Assembly (NCBI GenBank): GCA_003254925.1
Contig: QANZ01047295.1
Location: forward strand, 49,631 to 113,630
Direction of reading: 5' to 3'
Length of the DNA stretch: 64,000 nucleotides
Origin: Chamaecrista fasciculata
Taxonomy: Eukaryota > Streptophyta > Magnoliopsida > Fabales > Fabaceae
The notes under the pieces were generated by a model. That model searched no databases and had not been told where the DNA came from. It saw nothing but the letters and a program-made list of their open reading frames with translations. The position numbers were made by a program, and so were the translations under genes. This document shows positions 45,922 to 58,695 of this stretch, in pieces; within the stretch, counting starts at the first letter, position 1, and every line of letters starts with the position of its first letter.

Positions 45922-47490
45922 GTGCAGTCAAGATCTAGATTTAGATCGTAAGATATCGTAAGATCTTACGATCTTGCAAGGCAAGATCTAGTTAAATCGG
46001 GTACACTTTTGAGCAAGATCTAGTTAAATAATGCAAGATCTAGTTAAGTTAATTATTTAGTTAAGTTATATATATATATATATTTAGGTTCACACAAAGA
46101 AAATTAATCGTATGATTCAAAAAAAGATGAATGAGTTGGTCTATGTTATATTTAATCGAAAATTGAAAGGGAAAAGAACTATAGGGGAGCTTAACATCTT
46201 TCTTCTGATGATGAATGGATCATTAAGAATAATGAAAAAAAAAGATGAAGACATAGAATGAAGTAGAAGACAAAGCCTTTGAAATTCAAGAAGTAGAAAA
46301 TGTTGAACCTCGTAGCACTGTTGATAATTTGGAGATTCCAGTGGATGAAATAGAAATGAGAGACATTGATGATGATGATTATGATGTGTGATATATGTTT
46401 TGATGAACTTTTTGATAATGATGTTCTAAATTCGTAATGTTACTCGTGATTGTTGCCTTGTTTTTGTTAATTTTTAACTGAACTTATGATAAACTTTTTA
46501 GATATTTTGATAATTAGCTAATTACATGTTGAGACCATAAATTGATGATGTTAGATAAATATCTTGAGACATGTTATAAGATGAATTTATGACTTATGAA
46601 CATTTATATATATATATATTCATAGATAAATATATAAATATTAGTAATTGTTTATATAATTTATATAATATTTTTTTAAGAAATTCATAAAATCTTACGA
46701 ACCTAAATCCCAATGACGGAGCTAGGGGGCTAGTGGTGGCCCCCCTACAATGTTTTGTTTTCTTGGTCTTGGGTTCGATACTCACCGGTGACGTGAAAGA
46801 ATGATGGTGTGTAATTGTGTCTAATGTTAATAAATATAACTATAAAAGGCCAAAAATCAATTTTGGTCATTAATGTTTGTCTAAAATTTCTTTTTGGTCC
46901 CTAAAGTTTTGTTTTTCATTTCGTTTTGATCTCCAAAGTTTTTAAAAAGTTTTACAATTAGTCTCTAGCAAATATTAGGGACCTAAATAAGTTTTTAGCC
47001 GATAAAAATAGATAATTGGTTGATAAAATAAAAAAATTATATATAAAATATGGTGAATGATTAATCAACTTTATATTTAATATTGTATTATATATATAAG
47101 TTAAAAGAAACAAATTAATGATTTGTTTTCTATACTTTAGTCAAATTTTTAGTTTAGTCCTTACATTTTTTTTAAATTAGTTCCTATATTTTGTAAATTT
47201 GTAAACTTTATTCCTTAATACTTAATTATATATTAATATTATTTCCAAAGAACTCTTGTAAAAAAATAATAATACAATATTTCTATAATTTTCATTGAAT
47301 ATCTATGTATAGTATATAAAATATTAATTAAATATTTATATATATAAATATAATATAATAACTATTTAAAAAAGAAATTTGGCTCCCCCTATACAAATTT
47401 CCTGCGTCCGTCCTTATTCGATCCGATTTTGCGATTCGATCTATCTCATACCTCTTTCGATCATGAATAAGATCTCAATCTTGATTACAT
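45922..47490 (+). mobile_element. Remnant of a second hAT-type element with transposase C-terminus
   Basis: Left end GTGCAGTCAAGATCTAGATT and right end 'gatctcaatcttgattac' form an imperfect inverted pair. 46123-46391 retains a hAT-like C-terminal tail: MNELVYVIFNRKLKGKRTIG, then after a frame change DDEWIIKN, and VEDKAFEIQEVE...MRDIDDDDYDV with stop TGA at 46389-46391. A further repeat (46719-47415, with 'gacggagctagg' mirrored by 'cctgcgtccgtcc') seems nested in it. Everything is decayed. Similarity to other hAT tails is from memory and only moderate. Confidence 0.55.
45955..45972. repeat. Perfect 18-bp palindrome in an array of AAGATCT units
   Basis: ATCGTAAGATCTTACGAT is its own complement. 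Around it 'caagatctag' occurs four times between 45929 and 46037, suggesting subterminal binding repeats of the hAT remnant. Confidence 0.7.
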
Positions 47491-47499
47491 CGGTTATTA

Positions 47500-48938
47500 C
47501 GAGTCGTGTGATTAGGCAAAAATTTGTCCAATCTTTTCATTTAATTAAATGAAAATATAAAATCTCGTAAAAATAATTTAATTACCGAAATTTGCATCAA
47601 ATTAACGTTTCCGTCACGCTTTCTTTTTTATTTTTTCTGTTTTTTGGAAAAAAATGATGAGAGTTTCCGGAGACGAATTCAAAATGGAGCGTACTACACG
47701 TGTCATAAATATACAGGCTCGTTATAGTTCCAGATCACACTACAAAGTGATTTTATCAAATCTCTTTGTCCGTTTGGAATTTGAAATCTCATCCCTCTCT
47801 CTCCAAAAAGAGACGTTGTAAGCTTTCCCTAATTTTATAATTTTATAATTCCAATAATATTTCAAAATAATCCCTTCATTCTTTATTTATTTCTTAATTA
47901 TTTATATTTATTCCTTCAAATTACGTTTTCATTTCCGTCTCCATTTCTTGCTTCAACTTCGCCATTTCTCCCCTAAAATTTTTCCCCCATTTTCCAAATC
48001 TCTGAAAAATGTCATTTTCTTCAACGATTTCTTCTTCATTTTGAAACCCTCGTAGCTCTCTGTACACAAGAAGACCTAATTTCGTCGCCGATCTTTCTTG
48101 TAAGTTCTTGCTTCAATGTCACTGTGTTGTTTGTTTGTTTTTTTCTACTTCTTCTTCTTTTGGGTGTTCTTTTCCTTTGTTATTTGCGTTTGGATTTCGC
48201 TATTGTTTCTCTGATTGATGCTAATGCACTTCCCGTCTATCCATGAGTTTCGATTTTGAATTGAGTTTTTAGCTTTATCGACCGTTCGTTTTGGACTTCA
48301 ATTTGGTAATCTGATGAAATCCTTCAGTGGTAAAAAGGAGGACAATCGTAGATCGAAAGGATGGAAAGGGAGCATTTATTGCCATTTCATTTACATTCCA
48401 TTCTACTTCTAGAGCTAATTAGTGTTGATAGATATGTGCTTTAGTTTGAACTAAAGTTCAGATTAAACATGGAGCTGTTTCCATATACCATAAATTGAGC
48501 AACATCAGTTTGACTTGTTTATACCAGCCGTCAAACTATAGAATCATTGACTGATGAAGTACGTAGCAGTGGTTCTTTGTGCCGTTTGAGATCTGCCATG
48601 ACCAGGACAAATTTACTTCTTACAGGCAAGAGAAAAGCAAACACTACGTGAAATTGAATGGGGGTCTTTGTCTTGTATCTGGTTGCTTTTCAGTTTTCAC
48701 TAGTTTGAAGCGTGGGTAAATAATGGATTGCCTACACCAACGTATTTGACTTTTGGTGGGTAGTATGCATAGTTCGGATTTAGATTGTATCTGTTGATTA
48801 GTTATAAAATCTTTGGTACCCTGGTTACAAATGTGTGTTCTGCAATTCACAATTCCAGGTGGATTGTAGTTCAAGCTTAACTAACAATGTTCTTTCACGA
48901 CTATATGTATTTAAGTTGTACAGAATTTTGCTTTGGAA
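47500..48938 (+). promoter_or_regulatory. 5' flank, leader and leader intron of the DUF4378 gene
   Basis: A CT-rich leader typical of plant 5' UTRs runs from about 47800 to 48099. A donor GTAAGT follows at 48100, and an acceptor TTCCAG ends at 48858, defining a 5'-UTR intron of about 760 bases before the ATG at 48939. A G-box-like CACGTGTC is at 47698-47705. Confidence 0.5.
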
Positions 48939-51900
48939 ATGGGAGTTCAAAAAGAAGGGACAAAAAGTGGAGGATACGTTGGTGGTTTTTTCAACTTGTT
49001 TGATTGGACCTCTAAATCTCGGAAGAAATTATTTGCAAGCAAATCGGATTTGCCAGGTATGTGCTGTTTGTATAGAATGTGCAATGAAGTGGGCTTAAAT
49101 CTCATGCAAATTTTATGACTTTTATGAAGGGCTTATTGATATACTCATTGTGGGTTTTGATTTTTGTACATCATTTGCAGAATCTTCAAAGCAGGGACAA
49201 AAATTTGATACCAACTCGACAGTGACATGGCCCTATGTGGTGAGCATATCGATATCATTACTTCTGTGTCTCGTTTGTTTCTATTTTTTTCTTTTAATTT
49301 TTTTTGTTAGGACACTCAGATAGTTAAATTTTTAATTCATTTAGGTGGACGAAGATGGTTTTGGAGTTGGGCCAAGTGTTAGAGGAGGAAGTGTTCATAG
49401 TTGTCCTTCATCAGTCACAGATGATGATGTTTGTGAAACAAGAGCCCCGGGGGTAGTTGCTAAGCTTATGGGATTAGACACCTTACCGACTTCCAGTTTT
49501 CCTGATCCCTATTCATCCCCATATTTTGATACCCTATCTCTTCACGATGCTCATTATTGCAAGAAAAACCTCAATTATCAGCATGATCATCAGACTGTTT
49601 ATTCTGGAAATTTGCCTGGAAAAATTGAGAGTTCTTCAAGGAATTTCATGGAGTCAAAGCCTCAAAAGGTCCTAAGCAGGCCGTATGAAAAGTTCCAAAC
49701 AGAAGTATTGCCTCCAAAGTCAGCTAAATCAATTCCTGTTACTCACCATAAACTTTTGTCCCCAATAAAGAATCCTGGCTTTATTCCAACCAATAATGCC
49801 GCTTATATTATGGAGGCTGCAGCAAGAATTATTGAGCCTGGACCCCAAGCTACTACAAGGGCTAAAACACCTCAGATTGCATCACCTAATGTATCATTGA
49901 GGGTTAGAGATCTGAAAGAAAAAGCTGAGGCTTCACAAAGAGGACCTTTAATTGGATCATCTTCAATGACTGCTAAAGTTCGAGGTATAAAGGAAAAAAA
50001 AGAGGTTTCACATAGAACATCCAGGCTGGCTGAACCTTCTCAGAGGCCGGCTGAGTTGAATGCGGCCAGGTATCTCAAGGGGCAACCTTTGAACAAAAGC
50101 TGGAATGGAAGTGCAGATACATCCAAATCTCCTGCTAATGTAGAAGAAGATTCTTCTTCAAAGCACAATGGGAGATCTATTTCCCTTGCAATCCAAGCAA
50201 AAGTGAATGTACAAAGAAGGGAAGGCTTGAGTGCGAGTGGTGGCAAAAGTTTGACGGGCCAAAAAGAAGTCAAAGAACATCTTGAGTTTAAACCCAACCA
50301 GCCACTGAAGACAAATGGTCAAAAGAGTACGTCCAAGAAATTTACTGGTCAGAGTTCTTCTCGTGTTCTTAAGCAGAATAATCAGAAGCAGAATTTTTCT
50401 GTTGATACTGATAAATTGTCATCAAAGCAATCAGTTCCTAATTCACATTGTAGAAAAGTTCTGTCTGGAGATTCCTCCCATGGACGTCACCGAAGCTCCA
50501 GTAATAAACCTGCTGGTAAACCTAAAGTTGGGATTAGGAAGTCAGGCTTGGAGGTGACAGATAGTGAAAAGGAAGTTTTATATACCAGTACAAACAATTT
50601 TCCTAGAAAGAAACGGTCTATAGACAGGGAGTGGAATGATCGGGTTGTCGACAATTTATTCATTGACAAAAGTAAGAAGCCTGTTCAGTCTAATCTAGTC
50701 AGCAGTAACAACTCTAGCTGGGCAGAAGAACTCAAGAAGAACGATATGGATGTTGTTTCATTCACATTCACCACCCCACTAACAAGAAACAATCCTGGTT
50801 TTGACACTTCTGGACAAGGTGGCCAGAAGAGTAATGGTATCTCACTGGATCATCGCATCAAAAGAGTGTTGCTTGACTCAGACAGCGGGAGATCTCCAGT
50901 AGGATACAATGTGATAGGAGGGGATGCCTTAGGTATTCTTTTGGAACAGAAATTAAGGGAATTAACACATGGAGTTGAGACTTCTTGTGATGACTCTTTT
51001 AAAGTATCTCTACCTTCCAGTATTGCATCAAACTCAAAGGATCTCGTGTCCTCCCTTAATTCAGTTGAGGTTCCAAGATTACAGCAGAAGAAAGAACAAG
51101 ATGCACAATTCAAAGACAATTTGTGTGGTAGACATGATTATCGAACCACCTTCACCGGTCTTGCCGGACTGGCATCGAAACAGAGATCACAGGTATGAGA
51201 CAAATTTTGAATTGCTGTTTCAAAATCTATTTTTATTATTTTAGTGTAAATCATGTCTATGAACATTGTCTGTTAACTACATGATTGACATCTAAGATGT
51301 TAGGGTTTGCTTTATGAAGAATTTAGGACCAAGGAATAATAATAGTAACTATTATTATTATTTTGTTGTATGTATTTAAAGATTGGTTAAAAAGTAATTT
51401 TCACCTTTCTTATGATGTTCTTTCTAGCAGACTCTTCTGCAAAATTATTAGAAAATTTGACAACACTTAAAAAACATTATCTTAAGTCTTGATCTATCCT
51501 TTCTAGATTGGATGCAAAAGAAAATGAGCCACAATTGACATTTTTAGTCTTACTGTTATGCTAGCTGCTTGCAACTTACCATCTAGGGTGGTTTTTATTG
51601 TTCTATCCATATTGTTTGTATTTCAATCTTGGTTGATGGCACTTCATATGAATGTCCTATTGATTACTGATTAGTATTTACGTAATATGTACAGGTGGTT
51701 GATGAGATTGACGAGTGTAGTAGCAATCATGTGGAAACAATGATGTTCAACTGCCGACAACCAAGTCCAATTTCAGTTCTGGAACCTTCTTTTTCAACTG
51801 AAAGTTGTGATTCTTCAGTCAGCACAGATGCCACTAATAGCACAGAAGGTAAAAGCAGCAATTCCAAATATCCCTAGATATAACAACTAGCTACACTGAT

Positions 51901-52582
51901 GCTAATCTTTTCTATTTTACCTTCAGGAAGCAAGTTGTGCTCATCAGTTCTTGGCCTGAATTTTTCAAGGAAGTCTTGTACTACAGAAGCTGATGCAGAG
52001 TTATCAGATTCAGCTTCTTCAATTACTCTAAAGAAGCACAGAATCACATATTCTAGCACATCAGAGTTGGACTATGTGAAAGACATATTGTGTAATGTGG
52101 AGTTAATGTTTATGGACTTTGCCTCGGGTCGATCACACAAGATCATAAATCCTCACCTATTCAATCAGTTGGAAAGTAGAAGAGCATTTGAGAATGGTGA
52201 TGATGATGAGTCAAAGGTAAGAAGGAAAGCTATATTTGACTGTGTGAGTGAATGCTTGGACTTGAGATTTGGGTGTTGTATTGGTGGGGGATATAAAATG
52301 TGGACCAAAGGGATTAAAATGGTAAGAAGGAGTGAGTGGTTGGCTGGTGAAGTGTACAAGGAGATATCAAGTTGGGAGGGAATGGGGGATTCGATGGTGG
52401 ATGAGCTTGTAGACAAGGACATGAGCAGCCAATATGGAAGATGGCTAGATTTTGATGTTGATGCCTTTGAAATGGGAGAAGAAGTAGGGGATCAAATATT
52501 CAATTCTTTGGTTGATGATATTGTTTCTGATATCTTACAATTACAACACCTTAAGGATGTGTTTTCTAGTTTTTGGGTGTAA
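48939..52582 (+). CDS. DUF3741/DUF4378 protein (TRM/LONGIFOLIA-type, microtubule/TON1-associated)
   Basis: Five coding exons: 48939-49056, 49181-49239, 49345-51192, 51695-51848 and 51927-52582. All are GT-AG with phases that fit, giving 944 residues. The N-terminus MGVQKEGTKSGGYVGGFFNL with FDW is the conserved start of this family. RAPGVVAKLMGLDTLP (residues 92-107, LMGLD at 100-104) is the DUF3741/M3 motif. A long, serine/lysine-rich disordered middle follows. The NYIMEAAARIIEPGP-like string near residue 205 and PSPISVLEPSFS in exon 4 are also family motifs. The C-terminal DUF4378 spans about 776-935 (YVKDILCNVELMFMD ... ISSWEGMGDSMVDELVDKDM). By family knowledge such proteins bind TON1/microtubules and influence cell elongation and division-plane set-up; TRM6/7/8 are the nearest I would guess. 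No lesions were seen. Confidence 0.92.
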
Positions 52583-52589
52583 GATTTTT

Positions 52590-53570
52590 TCGAGGAAGTG
52601 GAATCATCGAATTTATAGATATATATATATATATATTACCTGCAGCTTTTCATGATGAAAGTTATTGAGTTTTTGAAGCAGCTTTTTTGCTTATTTTAAG
52701 TTAAAAATGCTTTCTATAGCTGTTGTGCAGAAAAATGAAAAAGAACTTGAGTTACTTGCAATAACGAAGTTGTGAAATGGCAATATTGCCAGAGCTTTCT
52801 CTTACTTGCCACAGGTGCATTCATTCATTACAAAGCCAAAGACTACTACTACCTTGTTTACTCTCAATTCTCATTTTGAAGAATGTTGAGAATTGAATTG
52901 AACAAATGACAGAAAAGTTGTCATTTTTTCAAATCCCATTGCTGATTAACATATATATAGTCATTTTTCCAATTCCCATCAATCCAAATAAAATCAACTT
53001 CGTCTAACTAGTAGACAAAGTTAGATCTGAATTTTATATATATCTATGAAAAACATTTATTTACAAATTGGTAATAATTGTTTTCAATTAGACACTATAA
53101 TCCAATTTTAGTAAAGGGGGTGCTTTCCTTCAACTAAAATATCATTTTAAGATTATTTGCTCCTTTGAATAGAGAGACCTCCTTAGACATGTTCTTACCT
53201 AACTTGTGGGCGTAAGGTTGTTTTCACACACAACGACATTAATTCTTGATGATGAAGTAAATGAAAATTGGGAACAACCAAATTTATTCAAATTGAAACC
53301 AGGTCACAAATCAAGGGAAGCAAAAATGACACTTCCCACTATTTTCTGATTCACTCTTGGTATTCTTTTCCTCCCAAACAAACAAATAATATCTAATAAC
53401 CAATTTGGAAAACTTTATTAGCTTTATCTGAAAATGAATTACTTCAACAGCACCTAGAGAACCTATTTTTTATTGATTTTAGCTCACCAGTCACCATCCA
53501 ACAACCAACTAAATTTATTCTGATTTCTCCATCCAATGCACAAGCAGCCAAAAGGGAAATTTTTGGATTT
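52590..53570. other. Intergenic region between two convergent genes
   Basis: It contains the 3' UTRs of the DUF4378 gene (plus) and the MYB gene (minus). A (TA)n tract is at 52618-52636. No further gene was recognised. Confidence 0.5.
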
Positions 53571-53571
53571 G

Positions 53572-55487
53572 CTATGAACAAAAATTCCCTCCAAATTCTT
53601 CAAAATTTCCATTACCCCACAAGCAAGTCACCATCTTGTCTTCTTCTTCTTCAGATTGAAGTTGAACACTACCTCCCAAATCCCAATCATAATCACAATC
53701 AAGCCATTGATAATCATAAACAGAGTTATTATCAGATGAATTACACCCACTTATTAATTCTGGATTACTCTTGCTTATTTCATCATCACTTGTATTAATC
53801 CCCATTATCTCCTTTCCCACCAATTCATATAAATCTCCTTCCATGCTCATCATCATCACATCCTCTTCTTGATCATCATGGGTTACATTATTGTTTTCAC
53901 TTTGATCCATAAACACCCCACTTTCAAACATGTCACTAAGCTTCATTATTTCATCATCTAGCCACTGATATGGTCCCAAGTTCTCAACTTTTTCTCCTCC
54001 ACCATGAATATTGGGACACACAACAACATTTTCATGTTGATGATGATGATGAGATCCTAAGTTGGGAAAACCTTGTTGGGTTGGTTTTGTTTGAGACATT
54101 GTATGAAGATTTGAGGTCAAAGGTGTGATTTTGTTGTCCTGTTTGATAGATGATGATAGTTGAGTTTGTGTGGTAATTCGACCACCTCGTTGTCGTTTTG
54201 ATGAAGCAACAGCTATGTTTTGGAGAGTTGAAGAGGGTATTATGGGATTGTCGTTTAAGGATTTCATGAAGCAGTAGATTTTTCGACGAAGATGAGAGTT
54301 CCAATAGTTCTTGATCTCATTGTCTGTTCTTCCAGGTAAATGCCCTGCTATCACTGACCACCTACATGCATCCAAATCCAACACACATATATAAGTATAT
54401 ATAGATATATATACACATCACTAAGTTCATTTCTAATGATTTATATTATATAATTTTAGAAATTAAGGATTTGGTCCCTGAAACATGTCATATGTCTCAA
54501 TTTAGTCCTCGAAGGATGCAATTATAATCAATTTGATCATTTTGTTAATATATAAATTCAAATTTAGTGGCAAATATGATTTTTTTAATATTAATTGTAA
54601 ATACATAATTGAAAAAATTTAGAGCCACGTCAAATTGATTCTAATTGTATCTTTTAGTGACTAAATTAAGATATATAGCATCTTTCAATGAGCAAATTTT
54701 TAATTTACTCTTTGTTATATATGAAGCTTAATTATTGAATACCATGACTTTAGTGCTCGTATCAAATCAATACACCAATTAATATTGATAAGTGATTGAA
54801 GAGTAAACATACTATTTGGTCATTAAAAGATACAGAAGTTAATTTCTTAGTACTAAAAAATCTAGTTTATATATTTTAGTCTCTCAAAATCATACGTAGA
54901 ATCAATATATTTCAGTCCTTTTGTCCATATAAGTCAGTCCCTAAAATATGGGCTTAAAAAAGGACTAAGCTGTATTAACTCCACATATGATTTCCAAAAA
55001 GACTAAAGTGTATAAACTAAACTTTTGGTAATTGAATTATCAACCGATATATCTTTCAGGGACCAAACTGTATATATATTTAGTATTGATTAGATATTGT
55101 ATGGGTAGCTTATATTACCTATTACCAAGAGCAGCATGCAACTTGACAATGATCTCTTCCTCTTGAGGAGTGATGTTTCCTCTCTTCACATCTGATCTTA
55201 GGTAGTTTATCCACCTCAGTCTGCAACTCTTCCCACACCTTAACAATCCTACACATACATATACATATATATAGCATCATTAATTAATTAATAACACTAG
55301 TTAATCATATTAATTATAATGTTACAACATAAAAGTATATATATATATATATACCAGCATTTTTGGGCAAGGATCTCCAAGAACCTTCACCATGTTGTTG
55401 GATGTATTGAGTGAGAATGTGATCCTCTTCAGCAGTCCATCTTCCTTTCTTCAACCCAAGTTTCTCACAGCATGGTGCTCTTCCCAT
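53572..55487 (-). CDS. R2R3-MYB transcription factor, flavonol-regulator (subgroup 7)-like
   Basis: Exons 55487-55355, 55248-55119 and 54361-53572; GT-AG introns at the two positions conserved in R2R3-MYB genes; 350 residues. R2 (residues about 14-61) has Trp17, Trp37 and Trp57. R3 (67-112) has Ile70 in place of the first Trp, then Trp89 and Trp108. Strings [39 protein letters not shown] and [20 protein letters not shown] match the MYB11/12/111 type, which activates flavonol biosynthesis genes without a bHLH partner; accordingly no intact bHLH-binding signature is visible in R3. After R3, [12 protein letters not shown] (143-154) looks like a degenerate subgroup 7 box (normally GRTxRSxMK). The C-terminus is acidic, with a final [13 protein letters not shown] string. 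A factor from a neighbouring subgroup is the main alternative. Confidence 0.9.
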
Positions 55488-55609
55488 TCTTTCTTAATTC
55501 TTACTTTTCTCTATTTTTTTTTTTTTAATTTTCTTCAATTCTCTCAAAAAATATCTCTCTTAACTTCATCAATGGAATTGTCTTACAGGCACTGTAGCAT
55601 TTGTATGTG

Positions 55610-55619
55610 TATATATATA
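55610..55619 (-). promoter_or_regulatory. TATA box of the MYB gene
   Basis: A TATATATA tract lies about 125 bases upstream of the MYB ATG on the minus strand. It is plausible in position, but AT-rich runs are common here. Confidence 0.4.
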
Positions 55620-55699
55620 CAGATGAAGGATGTGGACAGCAAGAATACAGAGCCAACATGCATATATAGTAATTAATTAATTATTTATTGAATTATTAT

Positions 55700-56290
55700 T
55701 GGTGGCTCCACATGTACACTAGTCCAATATAGTAAGTAGTACCAAATAATATGTAAGTTAGATTTTGCAGTTTAAAAGTATACCATGATTTTAACCAGTT
55801 AGAAACTTAGCATATCCTTATCTTAACTACTTGCTAGGGGCCACTATACCCACTGTTCTACCATAAATTCCACCTCTTCCTATAGTGGGGTTTATCTCTA
55901 AAGAAATAATGAAAATTGTATAGGAGTATTGATAAAAATTAGTGATTTAAGGTTGTAATAAAGTCTTGACCAATTTTAACAAAAATCTCACATAAGTTTA
56001 ACCCTTTACACCCACAATTTGACCTTAGAGAGCTTAAACAATCTAGAGTTGGATAAAAAGAATCTAACTGGATAAAGAGTTCGGACTTTCTAACCTTAAT
56101 CTTTATATACAACTAATTAACAAATGGGTGATAGATTATTAATACTAGAAACTATATTTATATATAATATAAGACACATTATTAATTTTTTTATTACCAA
56201 CCTTCCTACCTACCTTATTCTCTTACTTTTACACTCCGATTCCTTCCTTCTCTCAATATTGAACTTCATCTCAGCTTATAAATATATATA
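55700..56290. other. Non-coding sequence upstream of the MYB promoter
   Basis: No gene or element recognised. Confidence 0.4.
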
Positions 56291-56731
56291 GCCCAAAATG
56301 TACTTTTGGTCCTATAATTTTTGCTCATGTCTCAATTTGGTTTCATAACTTTTTTTGTTGCACTCTTGATTCCATGTCTTTTGCTCATGTTGCAAATTTG
56401 GTCCCGTGTTACACTTTTGGTCTCATATCTTTGGCTTAGGTTGCAAAATTGATCTCAAATTTTTTGGTCAGGTTGGAGAATTAGTTTCATATTTTGAAGT
56501 CAAATACAAAATTAGTCTCGTATCTTTGGATCATGTGAAGTTGAGAGTGGAACTTTTTACAAAGATATAAGTCCAATTCTGTAACTTGACCAAAATATGA
56601 GATCAAAAAGCGATACGGGACCAAATCTGTAACCTAAGGAAAATATATGGGACCAAAAGTGCAACAAAAAAGTTATAAGATCAAATTGAGACTTAAGAAA
56701 AAATTATAGGACCAAAAGTGCACTTTGACCA
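56291..56731. mobile_element. Inverted-repeat element FB9
   Basis: The left end GCCCAAAATGTACTTTTGG + TCC is mirrored by 'ggaccaaaagtgcactttg' + ACC. Arms of about 200 bp have the same phrases as FB8 ('ctcatgtctcaatttggt', mirrored 'caaattgagacttaag'). It is non-coding. Confidence 0.77.
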
Positions 56732-57399
56732 TTTATATATATATATATATGATAGAGAAAAGTGAGATACTAATAGCCGTTGAAAGAAACAAATTAATTC
56801 ACAAGAGAACAAGAGTAATAGTTGAAACTTGAAAGATTTTGTGGACACAAAACCAATTGCTTCTATTTTTACTCTGTATGAGTGGTCCTTTTCATTTCAC
56901 TCCATACTTATCACTGGTTTTTTTTTGCCTGAATACTTCTCACTTTTCTTATTCGCACACATACTTTTATCCTTTTTTACTCATTATTATTTTTCAGTCA
57001 CATAACATATATACCCAATAAAAGATTAAATTGAAAATCTCTCTTTTTTTCTCATATTCAAACTCATTTGTATTAACGTAAGCATCTCCTTAACTTGGGA
57101 TCACAAAAATAATGATTAATAAAATTAAGGTTAATATACACAAAATCTCTTTAAATTTTAATCATTATGCAAAAAAATCTTCTTAACTTTGATAAGTCAC
57201 CAAAGACTCCTTAAGCTTTTCAATAAAAGACACATTTTGTTAAGATTTTCATTTATAAAATCAATTTTTTTATTATAATTTTATGATCACTACATTTTAT
57301 ATTGATCTAAACTTAAAAACTAATTATTACTGTAATTTTTTTTGATCAATCATTACTGTAACTAATAATATCCAAATAATTAAACAAATTGATTTTTTT

Positions 57400-57567
57400 T
57401 CAATGAAAAAAAATTATTCACACAGAGCAATAAAGTTTATGAAATCTTTTATTATTTTTCAAAGTTCAATAACTTAATACAGTAAGTGAAGTTAACGAGA
57501 GATTTATATATTTTAGGCCTATAATTAAATAATATAGGCACCACTAAGCATGGTACCCTGGTTATAA
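57400..57567. repeat. 168-bp direct repeat, copy 1
   Basis: Identical, base for base, to 58233-58400 (offset 833), from TCAATGAAAAAAAATTATTC to CCCTGGTTATAA. The sequence is AT-rich and non-coding. Perfect identity contrasts with the divergence of nearly every other repeat here. Confidence 0.95.
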
Positions 57568-57816
57568 TTCTCAATAATATTGTCTTGTGCGAACTCTCGA
57601 TATTATCAAAATATAAAATATTACTATAGCTAAATCTTTTTAAACTATATTCGCCTTTTTTATGAAAATATTACTATATAAAAATCAATATCTTCTTCTT
57701 CTTTTTTTTTAATTTTTTTTAATCTCATCAACAGATTTGTCTCAGGAAGAACAATTTCGGCGGATGCTGGATGAGAGAGAGAGAGAGACGGAGACGAGAG
57801 AGAGAGACAGAGATGA

Positions 57817-57817
57817 N
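57817..57817. other. Single ambiguous base (N)
   Basis: It lies in a GA-rich run between the two copies of the 168-bp repeat and marks a weak point of the assembly. Confidence 1.
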
Positions 57818-58035
57818 GGTATCTTCTCATTAATATAGCTAAAATTAGAAAAAAAAAACCAAGATAACCGTTAGGGTTTAATCGTGACATTCGAATTCTC
57901 GATGCCATCACCATGTTTGAACTTTCGATATTATCACCAACCACACTATATATATCAGACCGAAAGAAGAAAGAGGAAAAGGAAAAAAAATTAACAAATG
58001 TCTAAAAAATCAAATTCCCACGCCTGAGTCCTTGC

Positions 58036-58046
58036 CTATAAAAATA
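58036..58046 (+). promoter_or_regulatory. TATA box of a truncated gene
   Basis: CTATAAAAATA lies 113 bases before the ATG at 58149. It is followed by a CT-rich leader with a (CTC)n run (58103-58123), an ordinary plant promoter/leader structure. Confidence 0.5.
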
Positions 58047-58148
58047 CTCCTCTCACTCAAATTTTCTTTCATTCTCTTCATTGACCCATTTCTCTCTTTA
58101 ACTCCTCCTCCTCCTCCTCCTCCTTCTTGTGTTTCATATTTTTTAGAG

Positions 58149-58232
58149 ATGGGAAAACGCAAAGACGACGACACCGTTTCATTGGTCTCCTCTACTTGTA
58201 AAAAGCCGAAGCCTTCCAATAACAACACAGAC
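58149..58232 (+). pseudogene. N-terminal segment of an unidentified gene, cut off at a repeat junction
   Basis: From the ATG: MGKRKDDDTVSLVSSTCKKP then KPSNNNTD, a basic/polar start that could carry a nuclear signal (GKRK, KKPKP). At 58233 the sequence switches abruptly into copy 2 of the 168-bp repeat. The reading frame then runs only through AT-rich repeat to a stop at 58308-58310. A proper TATA box and leader precede it. The rest of the gene is absent from the window. No family recognised. Confidence 0.5.
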
Positions 58233-58400
58233 TCAATGAAAAAAAATTATTCACACAGAGCAATAAAGTTTATGAAATCTTTTATTATTTTTCAAAGTTC
58301 AATAACTTAATACAGTAAGTGAAGTTAACGAGAGATTTATATATTTTAGGCCTATAATTAAATAATATAGGCACCACTAAGCATGGTACCCTGGTTATAA
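58233..58400. repeat. 168-bp direct repeat, copy 2
   Basis: Identical to 57400-57567. Confidence 0.95.
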
Positions 58401-58695
58401 AGTGATTCTATATTCTATAATGGTTTATTACAATCAAACTTAATTCTGGCCCCAAAAAAAAAAACTTAATTAGGTAGTCCCTAAACATATTAAACACATT
58501 CTTTTTTATTTTGGACTAGAATTAAATATATACTTACCTGACTATAAACATTTATTATTTGGTGGAATATATGGAGTCCGTCAATTCCTTTCGGTAGACA
58601 CATCATAAATAGCCTTATGTGGGCCCAACCCATTAGTTGCCAGGCCTCTTTGCACTTTTTTTTTTAAAAAAAAATTGTTTTAGATTTATAAAGAT

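Noticed and set aside
46719..46800. tRNA or SINE gene (GGTTCGATACTC B-box-like string)
   Set aside because: No A box at a suitable distance and no cloverleaf; the ends mirror 'cgtccgtcc' at 47405, so a nested DNA element is more likely.
49345..51198. Independent intronless gene starting at 49345
   Set aside because: The first codon there is GTG directly after an acceptor; two upstream exons and two downstream exons join in phase into the DUF4378 gene.
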